DNA from: an uncultured bacterium
GTDB lineage: Bacteria > Bacillota > Clostridia > Oscillospirales > Acutalibacteraceae
Direction: 5' to 3'
Length of the DNA: 64,000 nt
Assembly: GCA_949283655.1 (NCBI GenBank)
Contig: CASDTH010000003.1
Location: forward strand, 62,001-126,000
Below the pieces are notes generated by a model, which saw only the letters and a program-made list of their open reading frames with translations, ran no database searches and was not told the origin of the DNA. Both the position numbers and the translations under genes were made by a program. This document shows, piece by piece, positions 46,058 to 54,547 of this stretch (positions are counted from its first letter, which is position 1; each line of letters opens with the position of its first letter).

Positions 46058-46440
46058 ACTGGATAGATCAGATCGCAGGCCTTTTTTCTGCAATTGCCGG
46101 AGCGCTTGGGCTAGGCGGAGGCGGTGTGCTGGTGCTCTACCTCACACTCGGCGCCCAAGTGCCACAGCTCCGGGCGCAGGGCATCAACCTGCTGTTTTTT
46201 CTCCCCTGTGCGCTGGTTTCTATTTTAATGAACTGGAAGAAAAATTTGATCGACTGGAAAAACGTGATTCCAATGGCGTTGGGCGGGCTGGCCGGCGTTG
46301 GCCTTGGCACCTGGTTGGCCGGGATACTGAAAAACGAATGGCTCGGGAAACTATTCGGAGGGTTTCTGTTGATCGTCGGGCTCATCGAATTATTCGGAAA
46401 ATCCCCAAAAGACAAAAAGAGAAACGCACGCCGTCACTGA
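46054..46440 (+). CDS. Half-size TauE/SafE (TSUP) protein, second half
   Basis: 128 residues, about four helices, with the second GxGGG motif in GALGLGGGGVLVLYLTLGA and GGFLLIVGLIELFGK at the end; a basic C-terminal tail. Start ATG overlaps the previous stop (ATGA). Both halves have natural starts and ends, so this is a split gene and not a frameshift. Confidence 0.85.
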   Translation: MNWIDQIAGLFSAIAGALGLGGGGVLVLYLTLGAQVPQLRAQGINLLFFLPCALVSILMNWKKNLIDWKNVIPMALGGLAGVGLGTWLAGILKNEWLGKLFGGFLLIVGLIELFGKSPKDKKRNARRH

Positions 46441-46462
46441 TCTGACGAAGCGTGCGTTTTTC
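46422..46462. terminator. Bidirectional terminator between tauE half and ruvX
   Basis: Stem AAACGCACG/CGTGCGTTT (46422-46430 with 46451-46459) extended by CGTCA/TGACG, followed by TTTTTC; it overlaps both convergent gene ends. Confidence 0.75.
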
Positions 46463-46865
46463 GGTAATCGATATAATCCTGCAAAATCATCACAGCCGCT
46501 ACGGCGTCCACCACCGCCTTGCGCTTTTTCCCGCGCGTATTGGTTAGGTTGAGTGCCCGATGAGCCTGCACGGTCGTGAGTCTTTCATCCCACAGGCGGA
46601 CGGGCACCCCACAGGTTTGCTCCAAAAGCGCGGCGAAATCCCGGCATTTTTCTGCACGCGGCCCTTCACTTCCATCCATATTGCGCGGAAGCCCCACCAC
46701 AATTTCCTCTGCACCGCGCCGCTGCGTCTCCTCCTGGATTCTACCTGCCAGCTTAGGCGCGTAGCCCTCCTGAAAAACAGCGACGGGGGAAGCGAGCAGC
46801 TCCAACTGGTCGCACACCGCTATACCTGTGCGCACATCCCCATAATCCACAGCAAGAATCACCAT
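46434..46865 (-). CDS. ruvX: Putative Holliday junction resolvase / pre-16S rRNA nuclease YqgF
   Basis: 143 residues, RNase H fold. Motifs LAVDYGDVRTGIAVCDQ, VVGLPRNMDGSEGPRA and LWDERLTTVQAHRAL supply the acidic residues. E. coli YqgF processes the 5' end of 16S rRNA. 15 nt after the histidine phosphatase gene, at the end of the pyr operon run. Confidence 0.92.
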   Translation of the reverse strand: MVILAVDYGDVRTGIAVCDQLELLASPVAVFQEGYAPKLAGRIQEETQRRGAEEIVVGLPRNMDGSEGPRAEKCRDFAALLEQTCGVPVRLWDERLTTVQAHRALNLTNTRGKKRKAVVDAVAAVMILQDYIDYRKTHASSDQ

Positions 46866-46880
46866 AAGTTCCAGCCTCTT

Positions 46881-47576
46881 TTACTCAAACTGCATCGCAT
46901 CGCGGTTTTCCCTGCGCCACCAGCTCTGCTTGGCAAAAGTGGACAGCTGCTCCGACAGGTGGGAACTGTCATTCTCCAGCAGAATGTGCGGATTCAGCTC
47001 CCGGTCAAATGCGATCACGCTGATCGCAGTGTTATCACACCATTCCACATCATTGAGCCGCTCAATCTCCCAGCCGTGCGCATGGCAAAGGAGATTACGG
47101 ATGGCGCAGCCGTGGGAGGCCACCAGCACGGACTGACCAAAATGACGGGAGGCAATCTCTGTGGCCACTGCCCAAACACGGTCATATACCTCCCGCATTG
47201 CCTCTCCGCCCTCCGGGTGGAAGCGCCAGGGCTCATTATTCCAAGCATAGCTATCTTCCGGGTAGAGAGAGGGAAAGTCCGCCCACTTTTTGCCCTCCCA
47301 ACAGCCGCCATGGATTTCCGCCAAGCGCTTATCTACCGCAATCGGAAGGCCATAATAACGGTCTGCCGCCTGCGCCGTTTTATAAGCGCGCAACAGCGGG
47401 CTGGAATAGGCTGCCTGAAAGGGGAACTCACGCATCCGATCAGCCAGCGCATCCAGCTGGCGTGCGCCGTTCTCCGTAATGTCGCAATCCGTGCTGCCCT
47501 GAAAAATGCGCAGATGGTTGCCCATTGCCTCACAGTGGCGCACAACAATCAGCCGGGCCTGCTCCTGCTCTACCAT
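46881..47576 (-). CDS. Histidine phosphatase family protein
   Basis: 231 residues. The catalytic motif is LIVVRHCEAMGN (Arg-His with Cys where Gly is usual), with the second His in VLVASHGCAIRNLL and AYSSPLLRAYKTAQ. It is a phosphoglycerate-mutase-like phosphatase of unknown substrate. It overlaps pyrD by 7 nt, so it is translated together with the pyrimidine genes; a nucleotide-related substrate is possible. Confidence 0.85.
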   Translation of the reverse strand: MVEQEQARLIVVRHCEAMGNHLRIFQGSTDCDITENGARQLDALADRMREFPFQAAYSSPLLRAYKTAQAADRYYGLPIAVDKRLAEIHGGCWEGKKWADFPSLYPEDSYAWNNEPWRFHPEGGEAMREVYDRVWAVATEIASRHFGQSVLVASHGCAIRNLLCHAHGWEIERLNDVEWCDNTAISVIAFDRELNPHILLENDSSHLSEQLSTFAKQSWWRRENRDAMQFE

Positions 47577-48487
47577 ATCTCAACCTTCCCCGTCAGCTCT
47601 GTAACCGATTGTATCTGATTTGCCTCTAGATAACACGCCAAGCCCTCAATGATCTTCAGCGGTGCAAAGGCATCCGCAAACATGGCGGTGCCAATCTGGA
47701 TGGCCGATGCACCCGCAAGCAGCACCTCCACCGCGTCTTCCCAGGTAGCGATGCCGCCCATCCCAATCACAGGGATATGCACGCGCCTGGCTGTTTCCCA
47801 CACCATACGCACCGCCACAGGGAACACTGCAGGGCCGGAGAGCCCACCCGTATTATTGCGCAGGATCGGCCGGCGGGAGTGGATATCGATCCGCATGCCC
47901 GTCAGGGTGTTGATCAGAGAAACCGCATCCGCGCCCGCAGCCTCTACGGCGGCGGCAATTTCGGAAATGCTGGTCACATTCGGCGTCAGCTTGACGATCA
48001 GCGGTTTACGCGTCGCCTTACGGACAGCTTCCGTGATCTCCTGCGCAGAGGCGCAGGAGGTGCCAAAGGAAGCGCCCCCCTGCCGGACATTCGGGCAGGA
48101 GATATTCAGCTCAATCATATCGACATCCGTCTCGTCCAGCCGGGCGGCCGCCTCGCAATAATCGGAAACCGCGCTGCCTGCCAGATTGGCGATCACCACT
48201 GTACCTTGCTCCTTAAGCCATGGCAGATCTTCCTGGATGAAGGTATCCACGCCCGGATTTTGCAGGCCGACGCTGTTGAGAATCCCGGAGGGGGTTTCCG
48301 CAATGCGCGGCGGCGGATTTCCCGGGCGCTCGTGCAGCGTTGTACCCTTGCAAGAAACTCCGCCCAAGCGGGAGATCGGATAAAGCGCGTTATACTCCCT
48401 GCCAAATCCAAAAGTGCCCGAAGCGGTAATGACCGGATTTTTTAGCTCCACACCGGCAATCTTCACGCGTAAATCTGCCATTACCAC
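47570..48487 (-). CDS. pyrD: Dihydroorotate dehydrogenase B, catalytic subunit
   Basis: 305 residues, FMN TIM barrel of the class 1B type. Seen: NPVITASGTFGFGREY, LNISCPNVRQGGASFG with the Cys region typical of 1B, PLIVKLTPNV and the phosphate-binding IGMGGIATWEDAVE. It oxidises dihydroorotate, passing electrons to PyrK. The start overlaps pyrK's stop by 7 nt. Confidence 0.95.
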   Translation of the reverse strand: MVMADLRVKIAGVELKNPVITASGTFGFGREYNALYPISRLGGVSCKGTTLHERPGNPPPRIAETPSGILNSVGLQNPGVDTFIQEDLPWLKEQGTVVIANLAGSAVSDYCEAAARLDETDVDMIELNISCPNVRQGGASFGTSCASAQEITEAVRKATRKPLIVKLTPNVTSISEIAAAVEAAGADAVSLINTLTGMRIDIHSRRPILRNNTGGLSGPAVFPVAVRMVWETARRVHIPVIGMGGIATWEDAVEVLLAGASAIQIGTAMFADAFAPLKIIEGLACYLEANQIQSVTELTGKVEIW

Positions 48488-49254
48488 ACAACCTCCCTCG
48501 CGTCAAACACCGGCCCATCCTTACACACATGGCGGTAGTGCTCGCCATCCGCCTCCCGTGTTTTACAGGCACAGACAAGGCATGCGCCAATACCACAGCC
48601 CATGCGCTCCTCCAGGGAAACCTGGCAGGAAATCCTATGCTCCAGCGCAATCGCTGAAACAGCCTTCAGCATTGGCGTAGGTCCGCACGCGAGGATGGCG
48701 TTGCACGGCTGCTCACTGTCCAACCGTTCTTTCAGCACATCCGTCACCAGCCCATGGTAGCCAAGGGAGCCGTCCTCTGTTGCAAGCTGCACGTTAGCGC
48801 AGGCAAGGGCAAAATCCTTTGCCAAAATGCTGGCCTGTGCATCTCGAAAGCCGAGAATTGCCTCCGCCCTGCCGGGCGCCGCCTGCGCGACCCCCAAAAG
48901 TGGCGGCGTACCGATTCCGCCGCCAATGAGGAGAATCCCTTCCCTCTCCTCCGGCAGGGAAAAGCCATTGCCCAGAGGACCTAGCACATCGAGCGTTTCA
49001 CCAGCCTTCTGGGCGGCAAGCCATGCCGTTCCCTCTCCGCGCACCTCAAAGACAAGGCGTAGCGCGCCGTTTGCCCGGTCGATTGCACAAATGGAGATTG
49101 GCCTGCGCAGCGGCTTTTCACCGCAGCGCAGGTGCACAAACTGGCCCGGCGCAGCCGCCTCGGCTATCTCGGGCAAGAAAAGCGTCATATCATATGCGGC
49201 CGGGCTCAGGCGCCGTATTGCGGCGACGCGCCCCTCCGCCTGCATATATGCCAT
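48481..49254 (-). CDS. pyrK: Dihydroorotate dehydrogenase electron-transfer subunit
   Basis: 257 residues: FAD domain (RPISICAID), NAD domain (ILLIGGGIGTPPLLGVA) and C-terminal [2Fe-2S] site with four Cys in MGCGIGACLVCACKT and RHVCKDGPVF. It moves electrons from PyrD to NAD. It sits 48 nt after carB. Confidence 0.94.
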   Translation of the reverse strand: MAYMQAEGRVAAIRRLSPAAYDMTLFLPEIAEAAAPGQFVHLRCGEKPLRRPISICAIDRANGALRLVFEVRGEGTAWLAAQKAGETLDVLGPLGNGFSLPEEREGILLIGGGIGTPPLLGVAQAAPGRAEAILGFRDAQASILAKDFALACANVQLATEDGSLGYHGLVTDVLKERLDSEQPCNAILACGPTPMLKAVSAIALEHRISCQVSLEERMGCGIGACLVCACKTREADGEHYRHVCKDGPVFDAREVVW

Positions 49255-49302
49255 TGGTTTTTCCTCCTGTTTTACGGTATCCGGCTGCCGGTCAGAAGCA
49301 GA

Positions 49303-52300
49303 TCAGGCAAGATCGATCAATTCAATATCCTCCAGCGTGCGCTTGTTCGCCAGGCAGCGCGTCAGCGCATAGGCAGTATCCAGCGAGGTGAAGGTAGGTA
49401 TCTGCCGTTCAAGCGCCCGGCGGCGAATGCGCACATCGTCCTGAATAGACCGGCGGCCCTTTTGCGAGGTGGAAACCACATAGACAATCTTATTGCTCTC
49501 CAGCAAATCCATCGTATTCGGCGAGCCCTCATGGATTTTGCGCACTACGCTGGCAGCTATAAAATTCTCGTTGAGCATCTTACAGGTTCCCGCAGTGGCA
49601 TAAAGGTCAAAGCCAAGCTGCGAAAAACGGTCGGCCAGCGCAATAGCCTCCTGCTTATCCGAATCCCGCACGGAAATAAACACGCCGCCCTTGCGCTTGA
49701 GACGCATGCCAGAAGCCGCCAGGCCCTTGAGCAGAGCATCCTCAAAGGTGTGCGCAATGCCAAAAGCTTCTCCCGTTGATTTCATTTCAAGGCCCAGCTG
49801 TGTATCCAGCCCTCCGATCTGGCCAAAACTGAACACTGGCACACGGACAGCACAATATTCTACCGGCTCTACAAGGCCAGTGCCATAGCCCATATCCCGC
49901 AGCTTTTCGCCCAGCATACAACGCATAGCCACCGCAGCGGCAGAAATACCGGTAGCCTTGGTCAGGAAAGGCACGCTATGGCTCTGTGTCACGCTGGCAT
50001 GGAACAAATACACCTGGTGATCATAAAACACAAACCGGACGTTCACCATACACGGTACGTGTAGCGCCAAAGCCAGCTTACCGGCATATTCCACTGCGCG
50101 CTGCTTCTCTTTGGCGGGGAGGGTCTGCGTTGGGCAAACAGAGATGGAATCTGCCGTGTGAATACCAGAACGCTCAATCTGCTCCGCGATACCTGGGATG
50201 AGATAATCCTCTCCGTCTGTGACCACATTGAGCTCCATGCCAACGCCGATATAATATTTTTGCAGCATGAGCGGAGCATTCTCCGTCAGCCCCTCCTGCT
50301 CCAGAAAGAGGGCAAGATCTGCGCCGGTGTAGGCGATCGAGCTGTGTTCCCCTGTGGTCAACCGCACAGGAAAGCCCAGCTCCCGCGCTGTTTGCTCTGC
50401 ATTCCCCGCCGCCGTAACACGGAAGGCCGGGTGCGGAATTTCCAACTCCTCGAGCAGGCGGGCAAACAGATGGCGGTCGCCAAGCTGCTGCGCCTGCTTC
50501 TCCCGCGCGCCAAGCACACGCACGCCGGCATCCTCCATCTGCTGCGACATGCGCACGGCACAGCGGCCGCCGAATTGCAGCACCGTACCCCAAGGCTGCT
50601 CCGTGGCCAAAATATTGGCGATATCTTCAGGTGTGACAGGGTCAAAATACAGCCGGTCAGCCACCTGAAAATCCGTAGACACCGCATCCGGATTATTATT
50701 GGCCATAATGGATTCATAGCCCTTTTCCCGCAGTGTACCAGCACAGTGGACAGCGCAATAATCCTGCTCAATCCCATAGCCGATGGTGACCGGCCCCGGC
50801 CCTAAAATAAGCACCTTTTTACGCCCATCCGGCCGCGCAATGCTCGTGAAAAGCGCCTCGTTATCATCATCCCACGCGGAATAGAAATAGGGATGCTGCG
50901 CATCAAACTCCGCCGCGCAGGTATCCACCATTTTGTAGGTGGAGTGAGAGACCTGCGCAAGCTTCCTGCCAGAGAGACGCTCAATTGTCTCGTCCAGAAA
51001 GCCCATCCCCTTAGCGCGCAGGAGCTTATCCTCATCCAGTCCGGCGGCCAGCTCCGCCTCCATATCTGCAATATTTTTTAGCTTGGCAAGAAACCATGGA
51101 TCGATCGCCGTCAGGCGGGATATCGTCTCGAATGCGATGCCGCGCTTAATGGCGGCGTATACTGCAAAAATTCGCTCATCGTTTGAGTGCTCCACCAGCT
51201 CCAGAATCTCCGCCTCAGAGAATGTGGAAAGCTTGGGCAGATTGGGGGTATCCAGCTGCATATTCAGGCTACGAACGGCCTTCATGAATGCCAGCTCAAA
51301 GCTTGTGCCAATGGCCATGATCTCGCCGGTCGCTTTCATGGAATCATCCAACCGCCGCTCTGCCTCATCGAAACGGTCAAAGGACCATTTCGGGATTTTT
51401 ACCACGCAATAGTCGATTGCCGGCTCACAGCAGGCTGTGGTGCAGCCGGTGATCGGATTGGGGATTTCATCAAGTGTATAGCCCATGGCGATCTTAGCCG
51501 CCACCTGGGCAACCGGATACCCGGTCGCCTTAGAGACCAGTGCCGACGTCCGGCTGATGCGGGGATCTGCCTCCAGCACAGCGTATTCCTTTCCATCCGG
51601 ACGAACGGCAAACCGCACGCTGCAATTGCCCTCAATGCCCAGGGAATCTACCAGCTGAATGGCACAGGCGCGCAGGGTTTCCGCTTCGCTGTCCGTCAAC
51701 GTCTGTGCGGGTGCGGCGACGATGCTGTCACCCGTGTGGATACCGGCCGGATCCAGATTTTCCATGCTGCAAACATTGATGCAGTTTCCGGCGCGGTCAC
51801 GCATGATTTCAAACTCAATTTCTTTCCAACCGGAGATACACTTTTCCACTAAAATTTGACGGATCAGAGACGTATGCAACTCTTTATCCGCCATTTCCAG
51901 CAATGTCTCCTCATCCGGGCAGGTATCAACCGTACTTCCTCCCAGCGTATAGGCCGGGCGGACGCGCACCGGATACCCCGCCTGCTTAGCAAACGCAGCG
52001 GCATCCTGCACTGTACCGACCACCTTGGCCGCCACACCGGGCAAGCCGGCACGCTCCAAGCTCTCAGCAAAGGATTGACGATCCTGCACGCTGTGAATAA
52101 CCGCTGGACTGACGCCGAGCAGACGCACCTGATGCTCCTCCAGAAATCCATTCATAGAAAGGCTGAGCCCCAGCTCCAAAGCTGGATCGCCGCCTACTGT
52201 AGGGAGAATACTATCCGGCCTTTCCTGCTCAATAATTCGCTTGACAATATCGATGTGGAGCGGCTCAATATAGATTCGATCAGCAAGGCCCTGATCCGTC

Positions 52301-52461
52301 ATCACCGCAGAAGGATTGGAGTTCAGTAGAACAGTCTCAATCCCCTCCTCTTTCAGCGTGCGCAGCGCCTGTGTGCCGGCATAATCAAACTCTGCCGAGC
52401 GGCCAATCACCGCAGGGCCGGAGCCGATCACCAAAACCTTCTTAATTTCTTCACGCTTCAT
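49303..52461 (-). CDS. carB: Carbamoyl-phosphate synthase large-chain homologue, degenerate active sites
   Basis: 1052 residues, full length and collinear with CarB: two ATP-grasp halves plus a C-terminal MGS domain. Start 52461 (GGGGGA upstream) overlaps carA by 11 nt. Key residues are altered: in the first half Gln-Arg (R283) and Asn-Asp (D299) at metal-ligand positions while Glu297 stays, and GGSGGG becomes GGSTVD. In the second half the glycine loop is gone (RLTTGEHSS), and the Gln/Glu/Asn ligands are Arg809, His821 and Ser823. GGQT motifs are GGDP and GGRC. The MGS domain keeps Lys, two Thr and Lys of the nucleotide site (SDKQE, YATAGT, VRKIHEG). Probably unable to make carbamoyl phosphate. 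Confidence 0.9.
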   Translation of the reverse strand: MKREEIKKVLVIGSGPAVIGRSAEFDYAGTQALRTLKEEGIETVLLNSNPSAVMTDQGLADRIYIEPLHIDIVKRIIEQERPDSILPTVGGDPALELGLSLSMNGFLEEHQVRLLGVSPAVIHSVQDRQSFAESLERAGLPGVAAKVVGTVQDAAAFAKQAGYPVRVRPAYTLGGSTVDTCPDEETLLEMADKELHTSLIRQILVEKCISGWKEIEFEIMRDRAGNCINVCSMENLDPAGIHTGDSIVAAPAQTLTDSEAETLRACAIQLVDSLGIEGNCSVRFAVRPDGKEYAVLEADPRISRTSALVSKATGYPVAQVAAKIAMGYTLDEIPNPITGCTTACCEPAIDYCVVKIPKWSFDRFDEAERRLDDSMKATGEIMAIGTSFELAFMKAVRSLNMQLDTPNLPKLSTFSEAEILELVEHSNDERIFAVYAAIKRGIAFETISRLTAIDPWFLAKLKNIADMEAELAAGLDEDKLLRAKGMGFLDETIERLSGRKLAQVSHSTYKMVDTCAAEFDAQHPYFYSAWDDDNEALFTSIARPDGRKKVLILGPGPVTIGYGIEQDYCAVHCAGTLREKGYESIMANNNPDAVSTDFQVADRLYFDPVTPEDIANILATEQPWGTVLQFGGRCAVRMSQQMEDAGVRVLGAREKQAQQLGDRHLFARLLEELEIPHPAFRVTAAGNAEQTARELGFPVRLTTGEHSSIAYTGADLALFLEQEGLTENAPLMLQKYYIGVGMELNVVTDGEDYLIPGIAEQIERSGIHTADSISVCPTQTLPAKEKQRAVEYAGKLALALHVPCMVNVRFVFYDHQVYLFHASVTQSHSVPFLTKATGISAAAVAMRCMLGEKLRDMGYGTGLVEPVEYCAVRVPVFSFGQIGGLDTQLGLEMKSTGEAFGIAHTFEDALLKGLAASGMRLKRKGGVFISVRDSDKQEAIALADRFSQLGFDLYATAGTCKMLNENFIAASVVRKIHEGSPNTMDLLESNKIVYVVSTSQKGRRSIQDDVRIRRRALERQIPTFTSLDTAYALTRCLANKRTLEDIELIDLA

Positions 52462-53551
52462 TGCGGCGTCCCCCATTCATCCGTTCGATAAAGGCATCAT
52501 AAATCCAAGCTGTATCCTGCCGCCCAATGCCGTCGGACGGTGTAAACTCCACGGAAAGCGCAGGAGATTCACAGTAGGCAAGCCCCTCTACCGCACCATC
52601 GTTTACATTCACCATCGTAATGGATGCGGCCTGCGTTGGGATGCTCTGCGCCGCAACGGAATAACCGTGGTTTTGATTGGTCACCATAATCCGGCCGGTT
52701 TTCAGCACACGGACCGGCTGGTTGGAGCCGCGATGCCCCTTGGGCATTTTGACAACGGCGCCTCCAGCGGCGAGCGCCATAATCTGATGCCCAAGCCCAA
52801 TGCCGAAAAGCGGTAACCTCGCCTGCAACAGCTCCCTTGCACAGTCAATCAGGCTGGGCGCATCGTCCGGATCGCCAGGCCCGTCTGAGAAAAGAACGCC
52901 ATCCGGCTTGCCGGCAAGAATCTCCTGCGCGTTTGTAAAGGCAGGCACCAGCGTTAAGTCACAGCCGCGGCGCGTCAGTGCATCCAATACATAGCGTGGG
53001 AAGCCGCAATCCAGCACGGTTACCCGGTAAAGCGGCTGCTCTGCTGGGATGTGCTCCTTCTCCCGGATGGTAACAGCCTCCACAGCGCCAGAGATCGTGT
53101 AGGCTCGAATTCGCTCAAGCAGGGCATCAAAATCCTCAAGGGAACCTGTAATCGCCCCGTTAAAATAGCCTTTATCCCGCAGTGCGCGCGTCAATCTACG
53201 GGTATCGATCCCACAGATCCCAACGATGCCACGCCTGCGCAGATATTCATCCAGCGTCATTCCGCCTTCCGAGAGGGCGCGTGTATCGCACCATTCCCGC
53301 ACAATATATCCATTGGCCATAATGCCGGAGGAGGCGCTTCCCTCCACGCCGCGGTTCCCGACCAGAGGATAGGTCTGCGCAACAATTTGCCCGTAGTAGG
53401 TTGGATCGCTAAGAAGGGATTGATAGGAGGCCATGCAGGTATTAAAAACAACCTCGCCGATTGTTTCCCCCTCCGCTCCCATAGAATAGCCTTGGAAAAC
53501 CGTCCCATCCGCGAGCACTAGATAGGCCCGCTTTGCCTCTTTGCCTGCCAT
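52451..53551 (-). CDS. carA: Carbamoyl-phosphate synthase small-chain homologue lacking the glutaminase triad
   Basis: 366 residues from the ATG at 53551 (GGGGGG 7 nt upstream). The N-terminal CarA domain and class I amidotransferase domain are both present (LFSDGPGDPDD, GHRGSNQPV, TNQNHGYSV). The nucleophile elbow normally GICLGHQ is GIGLGHQ (Gly252 for Cys); the normal HPE is TPS (Thr337, Ser339). I re-read all three codons in the DNA. The protein should bind CarB but not hydrolyse glutamine. It lies between pyrF and carB in the pyr operon. Confidence 0.92.
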   Translation of the reverse strand: MAGKEAKRAYLVLADGTVFQGYSMGAEGETIGEVVFNTCMASYQSLLSDPTYYGQIVAQTYPLVGNRGVEGSASSGIMANGYIVREWCDTRALSEGGMTLDEYLRRRGIVGICGIDTRRLTRALRDKGYFNGAITGSLEDFDALLERIRAYTISGAVEAVTIREKEHIPAEQPLYRVTVLDCGFPRYVLDALTRRGCDLTLVPAFTNAQEILAGKPDGVLFSDGPGDPDDAPSLIDCARELLQARLPLFGIGLGHQIMALAAGGAVVKMPKGHRGSNQPVRVLKTGRIMVTNQNHGYSVAAQSIPTQAASITMVNVNDGAVEGLAYCESPALSVEFTPSDGIGRQDTAWIYDAFIERMNGGRRNEA

Positions 53552-53568
53552 ATGCATGCCCCCCGTTT

Positions 53569-54501
53569 TTATTTGATCGAAATCGCAGGTATGCTGGCTG
53601 TGATTTCATCCCGCATACGGATTGCTTCACGCCGGGCGGCGCCCGCATAATCCCGCTCATCACAGGCCTCTTTCTGCCAAGCGCACATCAATGCGCGGGA
53701 GGAATTGATAATTGCCCCCAGCCCGTTTTGGTCAAAGGCGGGGCGCACGCTCTCCGCGCTCCCACCCTGCGCTCCGTAGCCGGGCACAAGGAAAAACGTA
53801 TGCGGCAATGCGGTGCGCAATTCCTCCAGCTGATCCGGGTAGGTCGCGCCAACCACTGCCCCTACGCCGGAATAGCCGTGATGCCCTGGCAGCTCGCGGC
53901 CCCACCGCTCGCAAAGATCCCCCATCATGCGGTAAAGCGGCCGGGCGCCTATCTGCTGATCCTGCACCTCTCCGGAAGAGGGGTTCGACGTTTTCACAAG
54001 CACGAAAATGCCCATATCCTCCTTGCGGCAAATATCCAAAAGCGGGAGAATCCCGTCGCTGCCCAGGTAACCGTTGACCGTCAGAGCGTCCGCTCCAAAG
54101 GGGGAAAACGTACTGCCGCCGACAGAGACCTTCCCAAGATGAGCAGCCGCATAGGCCTCCATAGTAGAGCCGATATCATTGCGCTTGCCATCCGTGATGA
54201 CAAACATCCCTTTTCCCTGCGCATAGCGGATGGTTTCGTACAAAACGCGTACGCCGGGCCAGCCATACATCTCATAATAAGCGCACTGTGGCTTGACAGC
54301 CGGAATAACATCACACAGTGCATCGATCAGGCCGCAATTAAACTGCAAAAGCGCCTGTGCCGCACCCTCCAGCGTTTCTCCAAAGTGAGCGAATGCTTCT
54401 TCTAAAATATAGGGAGGGATATAGCTGAGCTTTGGATCAAGGCCCGCAACCGTCGGGTTTTTCATAGCAGCAATTTTTTCGATTAAACGATCCAGCGACA
54501 T
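53569..54501 (-). CDS. pyrF: Orotidine-5'-phosphate decarboxylase (long type)
   Basis: 310 residues, the long PyrF class. The catalytic stretch is ITDGKRNDIGSTMEAYA (Asp-x-Lys-x-x-Asp present), with AGLDPKLSYIP at the N-terminus and FLVPGYGAQGGSAE for phosphate binding. It makes UMP from OMP. The ATG at 54501 has AAAGAGGTGG; the open frame upstream to 54645 is inside the spacer and pyrC. Confidence 0.94.
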   Translation of the reverse strand: MSLDRLIEKIAAMKNPTVAGLDPKLSYIPPYILEEAFAHFGETLEGAAQALLQFNCGLIDALCDVIPAVKPQCAYYEMYGWPGVRVLYETIRYAQGKGMFVITDGKRNDIGSTMEAYAAAHLGKVSVGGSTFSPFGADALTVNGYLGSDGILPLLDICRKEDMGIFVLVKTSNPSSGEVQDQQIGARPLYRMMGDLCERWGRELPGHHGYSGVGAVVGATYPDQLEELRTALPHTFFLVPGYGAQGGSAESVRPAFDQNGLGAIINSSRALMCAWQKEACDERDYAGAARREAIRMRDEITASIPAISIK

Positions 54502-54547
54502 AACGCAAACCACCTCTTTTTGAAAATCTCCCAAAGGGAATCCCACA

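Noticed and set aside
45704..46440. A frameshifted full-length TauE gene
   Set aside because: Both halves have natural starts and ends with an ATGA junction; no slippery run is present.
49303..52461. Antisense open frames within carB and other large genes
   Set aside because: They are shadows on the opposite strand without start signals or protein-like composition.
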